Positions 25,000 through 35,384 of a DNA stretch of 64,000 nt are shown here, one piece after another (position 1 is the first letter of the stretch; each line of letters opens with the position of its first letter). The notes beneath the pieces are model-generated. The model had not been told where the DNA came from and did no database searches. It saw only the letters and a list, made by a program, of their open reading frames with translations. Origin of the DNA: Corynebacterium freiburgense (GTDB taxonomy: Bacteria > Actinomycetota > Actinomycetes > Mycobacteriales > Mycobacteriaceae); the NCBI RefSeq assembly GCF_030408815.1, contig NZ_CP047355.1, forward strand, positions 1,240,001-1,304,000, in the 5' to 3' direction. The translations under genes and the position numbers were made by a program.

Positions 25000-25947
25000 T
25001 TAGCGGGTTGGTTTTGGCTTTCGCACTGGCTTTGGGCTCTCCAGATAATCTGCACCGTGTAATGCGCCTTGATGGAAACCCAGTACCCAGGTGCTTGCTC
25101 TTTTTGCTGGAACTTTTTCCAGGGGCAGGGTACCTTGCGTGGACATCCAAGCAATAGAATCTTGAATGGTACGTTTATCGGATACCACAATGGTTACACC
25201 AGGTTGTTCAATGATCTCGGTGATTTTCTGTTGAGCGGTTTTCATAGACCTTATCCAGCCGGACTCGCCAAAGTATTCGTCAACTTCACAAGAGATGCCC
25301 AAATATTCAGCAATAGGGGTGGCAGTATCAATACTGCATTGATCTGTTGCCGCAATAATCCGGTTTGGGCGGTAAGTAGCGAGCAGTGGCATAAGCAATT
25401 CAACCTGCTCGGCGGTTTTGGCGGCGCGCACAACTAAGAGGCGAGACTGTGTGGGGTAAGCAAAACGCTTTGCTGCTTTTTCTACAACGCTGCGGTCGTC
25501 AGTATAGCTGAGCTGCTCCAGTGCTTGTTTAATTGGCAGCCAGCGGATCTCATCGACTTCATTGTTTGTAGAGAATTCCCCATCAAGGACTTGTGCAGTC
25601 CAATAAAACACCACTTTGGTGTGGTTTCCAACTGGGTAGCTTATGTTTCCTAAAAGCTTCCCTAGTTGCACAGAAAATCCAGTTTCTTCTTCGATTTCCC
25701 GAGCTGCGGTGACGGGGAGTGCCTCGCCGGGGTCGACCTTACCTTTGGGTAGGGACCAGTCGTTGTAATGTGGGCGATGGATAGTTGCGATTTCAGGATT
25801 TGGCAGCGTTCCGCGCCAGAGCACCGCCCCAGCGGCAAGGATAGGGCGTTCGAATGCTTTGCCGGGGTTTCGGTAGAGAATTTGGTGGCGGCCAAGAATG
25901 GCTTGATTCGAATCTCGGCTGGTGTCGAACTGTTGCATATTCCTCAT
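25000..25947 (-). CDS. MutT1-like Nudix hydrolase with degenerate phosphatase domain
   Basis: 315 residues in two parts. Residues about 30-165 are a Nudix domain whose box [20 protein letters not shown], followed by TGF, keeps all catalytic residues; mycobacterial MutT1 removes 8-oxo-dGTP/8-oxo-GTP and Ap(n)A. The C-terminal half corresponds to the histidine-phosphatase domain of MutT1, but the expected RHG catalytic motif reads RAAK in [12 protein letters not shown], so the catalytic histidine is missing. Position next to gpsA and ddl matches mycobacterial mutT1. Divergent from gpsA. Confidence 0.87.
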   Translation of the reverse strand: MRNMQQFDTSRDSNQAILGRHQILYRNPGKAFERPILAAGAVLWRGTLPNPEIATIHRPHYNDWSLPKGKVDPGEALPVTAAREIEEETGFSVQLGKLLGNISYPVGNHTKVVFYWTAQVLDGEFSTNNEVDEIRWLPIKQALEQLSYTDDRSVVEKAAKRFAYPTQSRLLVVRAAKTAEQVELLMPLLATYRPNRIIAATDQCSIDTATPIAEYLGISCEVDEYFGESGWIRSMKTAQQKITEIIEQPGVTIVVSDKRTIQDSIAWMSTQGTLPLEKVPAKRASTWVLGFHQGALHGADYLESPKPVRKPKPTR

Positions 25948-25990
25948 TCTGGCATGTTCCGATACTGTTAGGGGTTGGAAAGGAGTTCAC

Positions 25991-26983
25991 ATGGTAAATG
26001 TCAGCGTTATGGGGGCAGGTTCTTGGGGAACTACATTGGCAAAAGTGTTCGCGGATGCGGGAAACCCCGTTCGATTATGGGCGCGACGAGAAGAAGCGGC
26101 GCGATCCATGCAGATTACTAGAGAAAACGCTGATTACTTACCTGGGCTTACGCTGCCGCCAAATATTACCGTCACCTCAGATGCTGAAAAAGCACTTGGA
26201 GATGCAGAAATTATTGTTCTAGCAGTGCCATCCCAAACGCTTCGTGCAAATTTGGCCATGTGGAATATTCCGGAATCCGCGACGCTTTTAAGCCTTGCTA
26301 AAGGTATAGAAAAAGGTACGCATATGCGGATGAGCGAAGTAATTGCAGAGGTGACTGGAGCCAATCAAAACCGTATTGCAGTACTTTCTGGCCCAAATCT
26401 TGCTCGTGAAATAGCGTTGGAGCAACCTGCAGCAACAGTAATTGCTTGTAGCGATGAACACCGCGCAGAGGATATTCAACAAGCCGTCGCTGCGCCATAT
26501 TTTCGCCCGTACACAAATTCGGATGTCATTGGCTGTGAAATTGGTGGCGCTTGTAAAAATGTGATTGCCCTAGCTTGCGGAATTGCAACCGGAAAAGGGC
26601 TTGGGGAAAACACTCTTGCAAGCATTATTACTCGCGGGTTAGCCGAGATTAGTCGCTTGGGTGTAGCCCTGGGGGCAGACGAACGCACGTTTGCTGGTTT
26701 GGCTGGCTTGGGGGATTTGGTGGCAACGTGTTCTTCGCCGTTATCGCGGAATAGAAGTTTTGGGGAACGGTTGGGTCGGGGTGATTCTTTAGAACAAGCA
26801 AAGCATGCTACGCATGGCCAGGTAGCAGAGGGGGTAATTTCGTCCCAGTCGGTATTTGATTTAGCGCGGGAATATGGCGTGGAAATGCCAATAACCTATG
26901 CGGTCTATGGGGTGTGCCATCAAGGGCTAGATGTTGATGAGATGATTGCCGCTTTGATGGGACGTTCTAAGAAAGCCGAGTAG
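25991..26983 (+). CDS. gpsA: NAD(P)-dependent glycerol-3-phosphate dehydrogenase
   Basis: 330 residues. It reduces dihydroxyacetone phosphate to sn-glycerol-3-phosphate for phospholipid synthesis. N-terminal Rossmann motif [19 protein letters not shown]; signatures [10 protein letters not shown] and [22 protein letters not shown] hold the catalytic lysine; [19 protein letters not shown] is the C-terminal signature. The ATG at 25991 follows AAAGGAG. ddl begins 6 bp after the stop, so they form an operon, as in mycobacteria. Confidence 0.97.
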   Translation: MVNVSVMGAGSWGTTLAKVFADAGNPVRLWARREEAARSMQITRENADYLPGLTLPPNITVTSDAEKALGDAEIIVLAVPSQTLRANLAMWNIPESATLLSLAKGIEKGTHMRMSEVIAEVTGANQNRIAVLSGPNLAREIALEQPAATVIACSDEHRAEDIQQAVAAPYFRPYTNSDVIGCEIGGACKNVIALACGIATGKGLGENTLASIITRGLAEISRLGVALGADERTFAGLAGLGDLVATCSSPLSRNRSFGERLGRGDSLEQAKHATHGQVAEGVISSQSVFDLAREYGVEMPITYAVYGVCHQGLDVDEMIAALMGRSKKAE

Positions 26984-26989
26984 AATTCT

Positions 26990-28066
26990 GTGCTTGTGAC
27001 TACCGACCGTATTCGTGTTGCCGTTATTTACGGTGGCCGCAGCTCTGAACATACTGTTTCCTGCGTTTCTGCTGGCGCTGTTATGGGCCACATTGATCCG
27101 CAAAAATATGAAGTAATCCCCGTTGGCATTACCCTTGATGGGGTGTGGACAGTTGGAGAATCGAATGTAGAGAAGCTCCAAATTGCTAACCGAGTTATGC
27201 CAAAAGTCGAGTTGAAGGAGGAATTGCATCTTTCTGTAACTCCAGAACGTCAAGGTGAATTACGCTATGTAAAAGACGGAAGCCTATATGCAAAAGTTGA
27301 TGTAGTTTTTCCTGTATTGCATGGGCGATTTGGGGAAGACGGCACGATTCAAGGCATGTTTGAACTTTCCGGTGTGCCATATGTAGGCGCAGGGGTGTTG
27401 GCTTCCGCATGTGGAGTGGATAAAGAATTCGCTAAAAAACTCATGGCCGCTGAAGGTCTACCAGTAGGTAGGGAAGTGGTATTGCGGGGGCGGACTGACC
27501 TTACTGATAGCGAAAAAGCCATGCTGGGTTTGCCAGTATTTGTAAAACCAGCGCGTGGTGGATCATCTATCGGAATTTCGCGGGTGACCTCGTGGGATGA
27601 TCTACCAGCTGCTATTTCGCTGGCGACAAAACACGATGAAAAAGTAATTATTGAAGCTGAAATCGTCGGTGTTGAAGTCGAATGCGGTGTGCTGCAATAT
27701 CCCGATGGTCGGGTTGTGGCTTCAGTGCCAGCGCAATTAGTGGGAACAGATTCTGGGGATGAAGGTTTTTATGGCTTTGACACAAAGTACCTGGATGATG
27801 TGGTTAGTGCGCAGATTCCAGCGCCATTAGACCAAGCAACAACAGAATTGATTCAATCATTGGCTATTGAAACATTCCATGCTTTGTCTTGTGATGGCTT
27901 AGCTCGGGTTGATTTCTTTGTGACCAGTGATGGGCCCGTGCTTAATGAAATTAATACGCTGCCCGGCTTTACTCCGATCTCTATGTATCCGAAGGTGTTT
28001 GCGGCAAGTGGAGTTCCTTATGAGGAACTCCTAAGCATTCTTATTGAGCGCGCGCTTGCTCGTTAA
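26990..28066 (+). CDS. ddl: D-alanine--D-alanine ligase
   Basis: 358 residues. ATP-grasp enzyme that joins two D-alanines for peptidoglycan precursor synthesis. Motifs: VIYGGRSSEHTVSC at the N-terminus, GRFGEDGTIQGMFEL, the ATP-grasp lid KPARGGSSIGIS, and the metal-binding C-terminus FVTSDGPVLNEINTLPGFTP. GTG 26990 or GTG 26996 are both possible starts. The 3' end overlaps the convergent DUF3515 gene by 26 bp. Confidence 0.96.
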   Translation: MLVTTDRIRVAVIYGGRSSEHTVSCVSAGAVMGHIDPQKYEVIPVGITLDGVWTVGESNVEKLQIANRVMPKVELKEELHLSVTPERQGELRYVKDGSLYAKVDVVFPVLHGRFGEDGTIQGMFELSGVPYVGAGVLASACGVDKEFAKKLMAAEGLPVGREVVLRGRTDLTDSEKAMLGLPVFVKPARGGSSIGISRVTSWDDLPAAISLATKHDEKVIIEAEIVGVEVECGVLQYPDGRVVASVPAQLVGTDSGDEGFYGFDTKYLDDVVSAQIPAPLDQATTELIQSLAIETFHALSCDGLARVDFFVTSDGPVLNEINTLPGFTPISMYPKVFAASGVPYEELLSILIERALAR

Positions 28067-28970
28067 TATTTCGTTCAATTGCAGTGCCGAGGTCAACGAG
28101 TACCGTATTTCCTGCGGTCTTGGGCATTGATACGGCAATGTTTGTGGTACGTCCGAGTGCGTACCATGTGCTTGCTGTGGTGCCATGTGCAAGTGTGGTG
28201 TCTTCAAACCAAGGAATATTATTTACTTGTTGGAGTTGAACACCTGGTTGATATCCGGGCGGGTCTTGTACTCCGCATCGCAGCACTACGGGCTCTAAGC
28301 CATCAGCCGTCCAAGCGGCCATATATTCTTCTAGAGGAACATTCGCACGAGTATATTCGCCGAGTGTTTTTGGTAAGGCATTCATAAATTGACTGCAGGA
28401 CTCGCCGTCTTGTCGTTCCAGTTCAACCAGCGGTGCAGGATTTGGATCTACTTTTGTGCGGCTTAGTGCAGCCATGGCAGATTCTAGGTCTTGAACTGGG
28501 TTTTCAGCCCCTTTAAGGGATTGCTTATCAGCAGTGACTGCCACAATCGGAAAACGATCGACGGCATACCATGTTTCTAAGGTAGATCCTGGAGTTGCAT
28601 CAGCAATACGTAGCCATGAGGTACCGGCGGCTTCGGTGGTCGTAGAAAGCACCGTGTATTGAAGTGGCAGCCCAATCCCGCAGCGCAGTGTTACTCGTTC
28701 CTGGGAATTCGATGACCATGCTGCGGCTCCTTCTGGGGCTGGGTCGGCAAGTTCGGCCCTCGGGTGACCAAGCAACGTTGCAGGTAAGGCGTCTAGCAGT
28801 GGGGCGCATTGATCGGCGTCGGGGGCGTCAATAGTGCTCATATGTACTGGTTGTTGCGCGGCGCGCTGATACACCATTTTGGCGCCGAATAGCACCCCCA
28901 AGACGAGCAATACTGCAAGAATAAGGGCAATAATTATTGGTCCACGATGGTAGGGTTGTTCGGCGCTCAT
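28041..28970 (-). CDS. DUF3515 membrane-anchored protein with duplicated domain
   Basis: 309 residues: an N-terminal membrane helix (residues about 11-30), then two outside copies of a DUF3515-like unit. Copy A runs from DQCAPLLDALPATLLGHPRA through VTLRCGIGLP to LETWYAVDRFPIVAV; copy B runs from ESCSQFMNALPKTLGEYTRA through VVLRCGVQDP to ASTWYALGRTTNIAV. Each unit keeps two cysteines. Mycobacterial Rv2980 occupies the same locus with, as far as I recall, a single unit. Divergent from thiL; function unknown, possibly in the cell envelope. Confidence 0.85.
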   Translation of the reverse strand: MSAEQPYHRGPIIIALILAVLLVLGVLFGAKMVYQRAAQQPVHMSTIDAPDADQCAPLLDALPATLLGHPRAELADPAPEGAAAWSSNSQERVTLRCGIGLPLQYTVLSTTTEAAGTSWLRIADATPGSTLETWYAVDRFPIVAVTADKQSLKGAENPVQDLESAMAALSRTKVDPNPAPLVELERQDGESCSQFMNALPKTLGEYTRANVPLEEYMAAWTADGLEPVVLRCGVQDPPGYQPGVQLQQVNNIPWFEDTTLAHGTTASTWYALGRTTNIAVSMPKTAGNTVLVDLGTAIERNINEQARAQ

Positions 28971-28995
28971 GTATCACTAGTTTACGTGGAGAATC

Positions 28996-29940
28996 ATGTC
29001 CAAGTTGACCCTCGGCGAAATCGGCGAACGTGCCGCGATTGCTTCCATTATTGCAGCCGCCCCATCCAGCATTAATGGTGACGACGCCGCCGTGCTCGCG
29101 GCGCCCGCACCTAATAGCCGCACTGTGGCCACTACCGATGTACTTGTCGAGGGACGGCACTTTCGATTGGATTGGTCATCGCCAGAAAATATTGGCGAAA
29201 AAGCAATCGTACAGAACTTTGCCGATATTGAAGCAATGGGCGCACGGCCAATTGCAGCACTTTTGGGTCTTGCCGCGCCAGCAGATACCTCAGTAGAAAT
29301 CGCCGCTGGAATCGCACACGGAATTCAAAAACGGGCGAGTCTTTATAACGCTGAGTTGATTGGTGGTGATCTTACGGAAAGTGACTGCCTGGTGGTTAGC
29401 GTAACAGCGCTTGGAATACTTGGGGGGTCTCAACCTCCATTAACACTTGATGCTGCACGCCCTGGTCAGCATTTGGTAGCCGCTGGACGTATCGGGTATT
29501 CCGCTGCTGGTCTGGCGCTTTTGCAGGCATGTGGTACTGATTACCCCCAGGGGTTAGCGGAACTTGTACAAGCGCATAGGGTTCCAGAATTAAACCCAGG
29601 TAGGGGCGTGATAGCGCGTGCTGCTGGGGCCACAAGTATGACCGATAATTCAGATGGTCTTATTGTTGATCTCTCGCATTTAGCTGCCAATTCGCGGGTA
29701 ATGATCAATCTTTTTTCGAAGGAGATTGCGCCGGATACTCTCTTGATGGAAGCGGGCAAGTTTTTGGGTGAGGATCCTTGGAAATGGGTGTTGTGTGGGG
29801 GTGAAGACCATACCTTGCTCGCTACCACAGCAAAAGAAGCACCTTCTGGTTTTCGTACAATCGGCTCCGTATACCGTGGACGTGGTGTTACCGTTGACGG
29901 CGCAGCACCAAAATATCAATCAGGTTGGGTGAGTTTTTAG
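28996..29940 (+). CDS. thiL: thiamine-monophosphate kinase
   Basis: 314 residues. It phosphorylates thiamine monophosphate to the diphosphate cofactor with ATP. AIR-synthase-like fold with the signatures [42 protein letters not shown] and [21 protein letters not shown] precedes the ATG. The stop overlaps the ung start (TAGTG), so the two are coupled. Confidence 0.96.
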   Translation: MSKLTLGEIGERAAIASIIAAAPSSINGDDAAVLAAPAPNSRTVATTDVLVEGRHFRLDWSSPENIGEKAIVQNFADIEAMGARPIAALLGLAAPADTSVEIAAGIAHGIQKRASLYNAELIGGDLTESDCLVVSVTALGILGGSQPPLTLDAARPGQHLVAAGRIGYSAAGLALLQACGTDYPQGLAELVQAHRVPELNPGRGVIARAAGATSMTDNSDGLIVDLSHLAANSRVMINLFSKEIAPDTLLMEAGKFLGEDPWKWVLCGGEDHTLLATTAKEAPSGFRTIGSVYRGRGVTVDGAAPKYQSGWVSF

Positions 29941-30566
29941 TGGATCAAAAGTGGGAAGAAGTTTTATTTCCGGTTCGCGCAAATATTGACACATTGGTAG
30001 CTAAGGAACCGAACTGTCTTCCAGCGCAGGAAAACATTCTTCGGGTGTTTGATGAACCATTTGATGACATCAAGGTTCTTATTGTTGGGCAAGATCCTTA
30101 CCCAACACCTGGGCATGCGATGGGGTTGGCGTTTTCTACCGCACCGGGAGTCCGCCCATTACCAAAAAGCCTTTTGAATATTTTTGAAGAGTATTCCAAT
30201 GATCTGCAACTACCAAAGCCAGAAGATGGTGATTTATCTGCTTGGGCGCGACAAGGTGTTGCATTATTTAACCGAGTACTTACCGTAAGTCCTGGGAAAG
30301 CTGGCTCCCATCGAAATATTGGTTGGGAAGCGGTTACGGAATTTGCAATTCGTAAACTTGCTGAACGTGATGCACCGCTGGTAGCAATTTTGTGGGGTAA
30401 GGATGCACAAGCAACCCAGAAATTCCTTGGGGAAACCCCGTGTATTTGCTCACCGCACCCTTCGCCGTTATCTGCATATCGCGGGTTCTTTGGATCACGT
30501 CCGTTTAGTCGTGCGAATGAGCTACTTCAAGGGCTTGGGGCCACACCAGTGAACTGGCAACTGTAA
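29940..30566 (+). CDS. ung: uracil-DNA glycosylase
   Basis: 208 residues, family 1 UDG that removes uracil from DNA. Water-activating motif [17 protein letters not shown] and leucine-intercalation motif [21 protein letters not shown] at 29940 overlaps the thiL stop; a TTG 15 bases upstream is less likely. Confidence 0.97.
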   Translation: MDQKWEEVLFPVRANIDTLVAKEPNCLPAQENILRVFDEPFDDIKVLIVGQDPYPTPGHAMGLAFSTAPGVRPLPKSLLNIFEEYSNDLQLPKPEDGDLSAWARQGVALFNRVLTVSPGKAGSHRNIGWEAVTEFAIRKLAERDAPLVAILWGKDAQATQKFLGETPCICSPHPSPLSAYRGFFGSRPFSRANELLQGLGATPVNWQL

Positions 30567-30577
30567 CATCGTTTTGT

Positions 30578-31981
30578 ATGGCACACTTAACCAGTCTTGA
30601 TGGGAATGCGCTGCTGCGCTGGGCAGAGCGCGCTACTCGGGAACTGGGTTTTCGCCGGGCTGAAATTAATGCTCTCAATGTGTTCCCAGTCCCGGATTCG
30701 GATACTGGTTCTAATATGGCGCATACGATGGAAGCCGCCATAGCTCAAGCACATGGAATGACTGGCTCGGCGCGGGAAGTCGCGCATGCACTTGCTGCTG
30801 GTGCGGTTCGGGGGGCGCGGGGAAATTCCGGGGTGGTGTTAAGCCAAGTATTGCGAGGAATCGCACAAACAGCTGGCGATGAAATTACCGGGGTAGAAGT
30901 TCAAAACGCCCTGCGGACTGCAGTTGATCTTGTGGATCGAGCGATTAGTGCTCCAGTGGAAGGCACTGTGATTACTGTATTACGTGCAGCGGCACAGGCT
31001 GCCTCTGCCGCTGATCTTTGGGAAGTTTCCCAACAGGCGGTGGTTGCAGCACGGCGTGCTTTAGAGGAAACTCCAAGTCAGCTGGAGGTATTACGGGAAG
31101 CTGGCGTTGTTGATGCTGGGGGACAAGGGTTAGTTGTTTTGTTGGAAGCATTGCTTTCGGAAGTTGAGCAAAGCCCGGGAATTGCTCCAACGATTGAGCC
31201 TGAGGCGTCGAAAAGCGCCTATTTGGAAGTAATGTTCCATTTCACGTGCTCCACCCCGGCACAATTCGAACTTGCCATAGATAATGTCCGCGAATTTGGC
31301 GATAGCCTTATGGTGGCCAGGGAGCATGAAACTGCAGCAACAGTACATATACATACTCGTCAAGCTGGCAAGTTAATCGAGTATATTTTCGCAGTTGGCG
31401 CAGTGCGATCATTGCACCTTGAGGTACTACCAGAAGCCCGAAATTTGGAATCTGAACGGATCGTTATTGCGGTTGTCCCTGAGGGACCTCTCACAGAGTT
31501 GTATGAACAAGCTGGTGCAAAGGTGATTCATCCCCATAAGGGGCTGCTCTATGACCTTATTGGGGTGGCTCACACGGCCGATGAGCTTATCCTTTTGCCT
31601 AATGGATTAATGTCGCGGAAAGCACTGGTTGCTGCAGAACGTGCTGCGCACGCCGCCCAGCGCACATTAATGATTGTCCCCAGTCCAGGATTAGTTCAGG
31701 GTATAGCTGCGATTGCAGTACATGATCCGGACCAAGCTATTGCCGTGGATGCGTATGCAATGTCAGAAGCGGCAAGTGAAGTGCGTACTGCAGCACTCGA
31801 CAGTGCGGATGAACTTGTACCAGCTCTTCAAGAGATGTTAAGTGCTGGTGGGGAACTGGTGACAATTTTATCATCACTGCCTGTGCAGCTAGAAGCACTC
31901 GCACACCAGTATCCAACCGTAGACTGTGTGGTCTATCCAGCCAGCGGAATGGGACATGCAATAGAAATTGGGGTGGAATAA
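30578..31981 (+). CDS. DhaL-domain (DAK2/FakA-like) protein
   Basis: 467 residues. The N-terminal DhaL nucleotide-binding domain has the metal motif NVFPVPDSDTGSNMAHTM and GARGNSGVVLSQ; the C-terminal part (from about residue 220) is FakA-like. In Firmicutes FakA phosphorylates fatty acids carried by FakB (DegV) proteins. The placement between ung and recG is the usual actinobacterial one. Whether it is a fatty-acid kinase here depends on a FakB partner elsewhere. Confidence 0.9.
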   Translation: MAHLTSLDGNALLRWAERATRELGFRRAEINALNVFPVPDSDTGSNMAHTMEAAIAQAHGMTGSAREVAHALAAGAVRGARGNSGVVLSQVLRGIAQTAGDEITGVEVQNALRTAVDLVDRAISAPVEGTVITVLRAAAQAASAADLWEVSQQAVVAARRALEETPSQLEVLREAGVVDAGGQGLVVLLEALLSEVEQSPGIAPTIEPEASKSAYLEVMFHFTCSTPAQFELAIDNVREFGDSLMVAREHETAATVHIHTRQAGKLIEYIFAVGAVRSLHLEVLPEARNLESERIVIAVVPEGPLTELYEQAGAKVIHPHKGLLYDLIGVAHTADELILLPNGLMSRKALVAAERAAHAAQRTLMIVPSPGLVQGIAAIAVHDPDQAIAVDAYAMSEAASEVRTAALDSADELVPALQEMLSAGGELVTILSSLPVQLEALAHQYPTVDCVVYPASGMGHAIEIGVE

Positions 31982-34087
31982 GTGCTTGGGTGGACAGGTA
32001 CACATCCATTACAAGCGGTGTTACCTGGGGGAATAGCGCAGCGAATTAGGGATGAATTGGGGATTACAACCTGTGAAGAATTATTGCAGTACTATCCTCG
32101 CACCTGGTCAAAAAACATTTCTATTATGGGGTTTCAAGGCGTTCGCGAGGGCGATCATATCTCCATTATTGGAGATGTTATTGAAAAAAAGCATATTCCA
32201 TTGGAGGGGAAACGCTCACTTACAGAAATTAAAGTAGCTGATGGTCCCATTACTATTACCGCGACGTTTTTTAATACTGGTATTCCAAGTACGCAAATGC
32301 AAAAAGGTAACCGGGTATTTATGTCCGGAAAACTCGGTTACTACAAAAATATGCCGCGGCTTGGCCAACCAGCATACTTCACTTTACGAGCCAGCGGTAA
32401 GCGTATTACCGGTTTTGGCGGTATGAGTGAGTTTAATGCGTATTCAAATCCAGAAGAAATAGTGAATACTTTGTGTTCGCTTCATTGGATCCCAATCTAT
32501 CCGGCGAAACGAACAATTACATCGTGGCAGATTTTCGCAGCAATGCATATTGTGCTTCAAACAACACCAATACCTGAACCTCTTGACTATATTCCGCCAG
32601 GACTTATGGGGATGGCAGAAGCCACTCTTGGCATACATGAACCAGATTCACGCGGTCCAAATATCTTTGCACAGCGTTTGAAATATAATGAGGCCCTAAC
32701 TCTGGCCATTGTTATGGCTCTCCGGCGTGCGGATACGCAACAGCGCAAGGCACAACCATGCCCACCAATATGGGGTTTTCAACGAGAACTTTTTGAAGTG
32801 TTGCCCTATGACCTTACCGAAGGCCAGCACAAAGTAGTCGCCGAAATTTCTGAAGATCTTAGTTCCACCACACCAATGAATCGCCTTTTGCAGGGCGAGG
32901 TTGGGTCCGGGAAAACAGTAGTTTCGCTTGCGGCAATGCTGCAGGTAGTTGATGCTGGACGGCAATGTGTGCTTCTTGCTCCCACGGAAGTGTTAGCCAC
33001 CCAACATGCCCGCACATTAAATAATTTATTACTTGATATTCCGGTGAATATTATTACGCTGACCGGGGCAATGCCGGTACCTGCAAAACGGCAAGCATTG
33101 CTGGATATTGTTTCCGGGGATGCCAATATTATTGTGGGAACCCACGCGCTTATTCAGGAAGGGGTGGAGTTTTTTGATTTAGGATTAGTGGTTATTGATG
33201 AGCAGCACCGATTTGGCGTGGAACAACGCGATACGCTGCGAAATCGGGGAAAAGACGGCACCACGCCACATGTGCTTGTTATGACCGCTACCCCTATTCC
33301 GCGAACCGTGGCAATGACTGTTTTTGGTGACTTAAGTGTTTCTACATTGCGGGAATTGCCAGGCGGAAGAAGGAAAATAAAAACCTTCGTTGTGCCGGAG
33401 GAAAAGAAAGTTTGGGTGCAGCGAATGTGGAATCGTATCCGCGAGGAGCTTAGTCTGGGGCATCAGGGGTATATTGTGTGTCCGAGAATAGAGGGGGAAG
33501 GTGGTGTTTTAGAAACCTATCAGCATCTCAGCGATAATGTTCTTACCGCACATACATTAGCGATTCTTCACGGTCGAATGGCGCCGGAAGCTAAAGAAAG
33601 GGTAATGCGTGATTTTGCCCGCGGATATATTGATGTGCTTGTTGCCACAACAGTAATTGAAGTGGGTGTTGATGTATCCAATGCGACCGTAATGTTAGTG
33701 CGCGAAGCGGAGCATTTTGGGGTTTCACAGCTCCATCAATTACGCGGACGTATTGGGCGGGGAAGTATTAAATCAACGTGTTTTTTCCATACCAAACAAA
33801 AACTTACATCACCGTCGTTTCAGCGACTTCAGGCGATTGCTCAGGTAGATGATGGTTTTCGGGTTGCTGAAATTGATCTACAGTATCGGCATGAGGGAGA
33901 TGTTCTAGGTACTGCGCAATCGGGGGTACAGCGCAGAGTGAAACTGCTAAGCCTTGTAGAAGATTATGAAATCATACGGCTAGCATCGGCGGATGCGCAT
34001 CAATTAGTATCACGGAATCGCGCACTTGCCGAGAAACTTATTAGTGACCTGGATATAGATGAACAAGTATTCCTGGAAAAGTCTTAG
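31982..34087 (+). CDS. recG: ATP-dependent DNA helicase RecG
   Basis: 701 residues. Branch-migrating helicase that reverses stalled forks and processes Holliday junctions. N-terminal wedge/OB domain (residues about 50-160), Walker A GEVGSGKTV, Walker B VVIDEQHRFGV, helicase motif III MTATPIPRT, and C-terminal motifs VIEVGVDVSNATVM and QLRGRIGRG. GTG 31982 follows the previous stop without a gap. C-terminal TRG region present. Confidence 0.97.
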   Translation: MLGWTGTHPLQAVLPGGIAQRIRDELGITTCEELLQYYPRTWSKNISIMGFQGVREGDHISIIGDVIEKKHIPLEGKRSLTEIKVADGPITITATFFNTGIPSTQMQKGNRVFMSGKLGYYKNMPRLGQPAYFTLRASGKRITGFGGMSEFNAYSNPEEIVNTLCSLHWIPIYPAKRTITSWQIFAAMHIVLQTTPIPEPLDYIPPGLMGMAEATLGIHEPDSRGPNIFAQRLKYNEALTLAIVMALRRADTQQRKAQPCPPIWGFQRELFEVLPYDLTEGQHKVVAEISEDLSSTTPMNRLLQGEVGSGKTVVSLAAMLQVVDAGRQCVLLAPTEVLATQHARTLNNLLLDIPVNIITLTGAMPVPAKRQALLDIVSGDANIIVGTHALIQEGVEFFDLGLVVIDEQHRFGVEQRDTLRNRGKDGTTPHVLVMTATPIPRTVAMTVFGDLSVSTLRELPGGRRKIKTFVVPEEKKVWVQRMWNRIREELSLGHQGYIVCPRIEGEGGVLETYQHLSDNVLTAHTLAILHGRMAPEAKERVMRDFARGYIDVLVATTVIEVGVDVSNATVMLVREAEHFGVSQLHQLRGRIGRGSIKSTCFFHTKQKLTSPSFQRLQAIAQVDDGFRVAEIDLQYRHEGDVLGTAQSGVQRRVKLLSLVEDYEIIRLASADAHQLVSRNRALAEKLISDLDIDEQVFLEKS

Positions 34088-34120
34088 CGGTCCAAGTGTA
34101 GGTCTTTGGTGCGTTAAGCT

Positions 34121-34339
34121 ATGTGCATGATTATTTGCGCTCCGTTCGCCGGTATTGTCCGCTTCGTTGTTGAAGTAGGCGATACTGTTGCAGCTGGTGA
34201 CACGCTGGCTATTGTTGAAACCGTCAAGCTTGAGGCACCTGTGATTGCCCCGGGCCCCGGTGTTGTCACTTCCCGCTTGTTAGACGATTTTGCTGATGTT
34301 TATGGTGGTGACCGCATTCTCGAATTAGGGAAAGCATAA
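34121..34339 (+). CDS. small biotin/lipoyl-attachment (BCCP-like) protein
   Basis: 72 residues forming one biotinyl/lipoyl domain. The attachment hairpin reads ETVKLEAP, a variant of the usual EAMKM, with the candidate lysine in the centre and GD turns on both sides. Stand-alone proteins of this kind between recG and rsmD are usual in corynebacteria and are annotated as biotin carboxyl carrier subunits. Start at 34121 or at ATG 34127. Immediately followed by rsmD (TAA then ATG). Confidence 0.85.
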   Translation: MCMIICAPFAGIVRFVVEVGDTVAAGDTLAIVETVKLEAPVIAPGPGVVTSRLLDDFADVYGGDRILELGKA

Positions 34340-34903
34340 ATGACTCGCATTATTTCTGGCGAAGCCCGCGGTCGGAAAATCAAGGTACCACCTGAGGGCA
34401 CTCGCCCAACTTCCGATCGCGCGCGCGAAGGTTTGTTTTCTTCACTGCAAGTGCGGTTTGGGTTTCAGGGCGCCAAGGTATTGGATTTGTTTTCCGGTTC
34501 AGGCGCGCTTGGGTTAGAGGCTGCATCGCGCGGCGCAGAGGCGGTTGTATTGGTGGAAAATGACCGTAAAGCCGTTGAGGTTATCCGTCATAATGTGGGC
34601 GTCGTAAAACATCCAAACGTCAGTATTGTAGAGCAGAAAGCTTCCACCTACCTTGCGTCCGCACCACGTAATTACTTCACAATGGTGTTGGCTGACCCAC
34701 CGTACGAACTTGCGGATTCAGCGGTCCGCGAAATGCTTGAGGCGCTCATTCCAACGCTTGTCGACGGCGCGGCCGTTGTTGTTGAGCGGCACGTTGAGTC
34801 ACCAGAAACCGACTGGCCAGAGTGTTTTACCCCCACAACGCAAAAACTTAAAAAACGTACCTACGGAATCGCTCGAATGGATATGGCGGTATATCATGCC
34901 TAG
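34340..34903 (+). CDS. rsmD: 16S rRNA (guanine(966)-N2)-methyltransferase
   Basis: 187 residues. SAM-dependent methyltransferase acting on 16S rRNA G966 (E. coli numbering). N-terminal RIISGEARGRKI, SAM-binding LDLFSGSGALGLEAASRGA, and catalytic ADPPYE. Its end overlaps coaD by 8 bp, so both belong to one coupled operon. Confidence 0.95.
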   Translation: MTRIISGEARGRKIKVPPEGTRPTSDRAREGLFSSLQVRFGFQGAKVLDLFSGSGALGLEAASRGAEAVVLVENDRKAVEVIRHNVGVVKHPNVSIVEQKASTYLASAPRNYFTMVLADPPYELADSAVREMLEALIPTLVDGAAVVVERHVESPETDWPECFTPTTQKLKKRTYGIARMDMAVYHA

Positions 34904-35384
34904 TCATGCCGTATGTCCTGGATCATTTGATCCAGTAACACTTGGACACATCGATATTATTTCTCGAGCCGCTGAGCAATTCGACGAACTCACCGTCCTA
35001 GTGACACATAACCCAAATAAAGCCGGGCTCTTTAGTGTCGCCGAACGCGTTGCACTCATTACTGAATCAACCGCGCATATACCCGGAGTCCGCGTCGACT
35101 CTTGGAGTGGCCTGCTAGTCGATTACACCACAACTCACAATATTCGTGCCCTTGTAAAAGGACTCCGAAGCGGCATCGACTATGAATACGAACTCCCAAT
35201 GGCGCAAATGAACCGGCGGCTCACCGGTGTAGACACTTTTTTCCTACTTACCGATCCGAAATTTGGTTATATTTCCTCGACATTGTGCAAAGAAGTCGCT
35301 CGTTATGGCGGGGATGTAACTGGCTTACTTCCTGATTGTGTACTCGCCGCACTCAATGAAAAGTTTCGCAATACCACTATGTGA
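34896..35384 (+). CDS. coaD: phosphopantetheine adenylyltransferase
   Basis: 162 residues. Fourth step of coenzyme A synthesis: ATP plus 4'-phosphopantetheine to dephospho-CoA. Nucleotidyltransferase motif GSFDPVTLGHIDII; LVKGLRSGIDYEYELPMAQM and the C-terminal ISSTLCKE are family signatures. The ATG at 34896 (MPSHAVCPGSFD) matches homologues and overlaps rsmD. The downstream permease overlaps its stop by 4 bp. coaE, the last CoA step, is at 60101. Confidence 0.97.
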   Translation: MPSHAVCPGSFDPVTLGHIDIISRAAEQFDELTVLVTHNPNKAGLFSVAERVALITESTAHIPGVRVDSWSGLLVDYTTTHNIRALVKGLRSGIDYEYELPMAQMNRRLTGVDTFFLLTDPKFGYISSTLCKEVARYGGDVTGLLPDCVLAALNEKFRNTTM

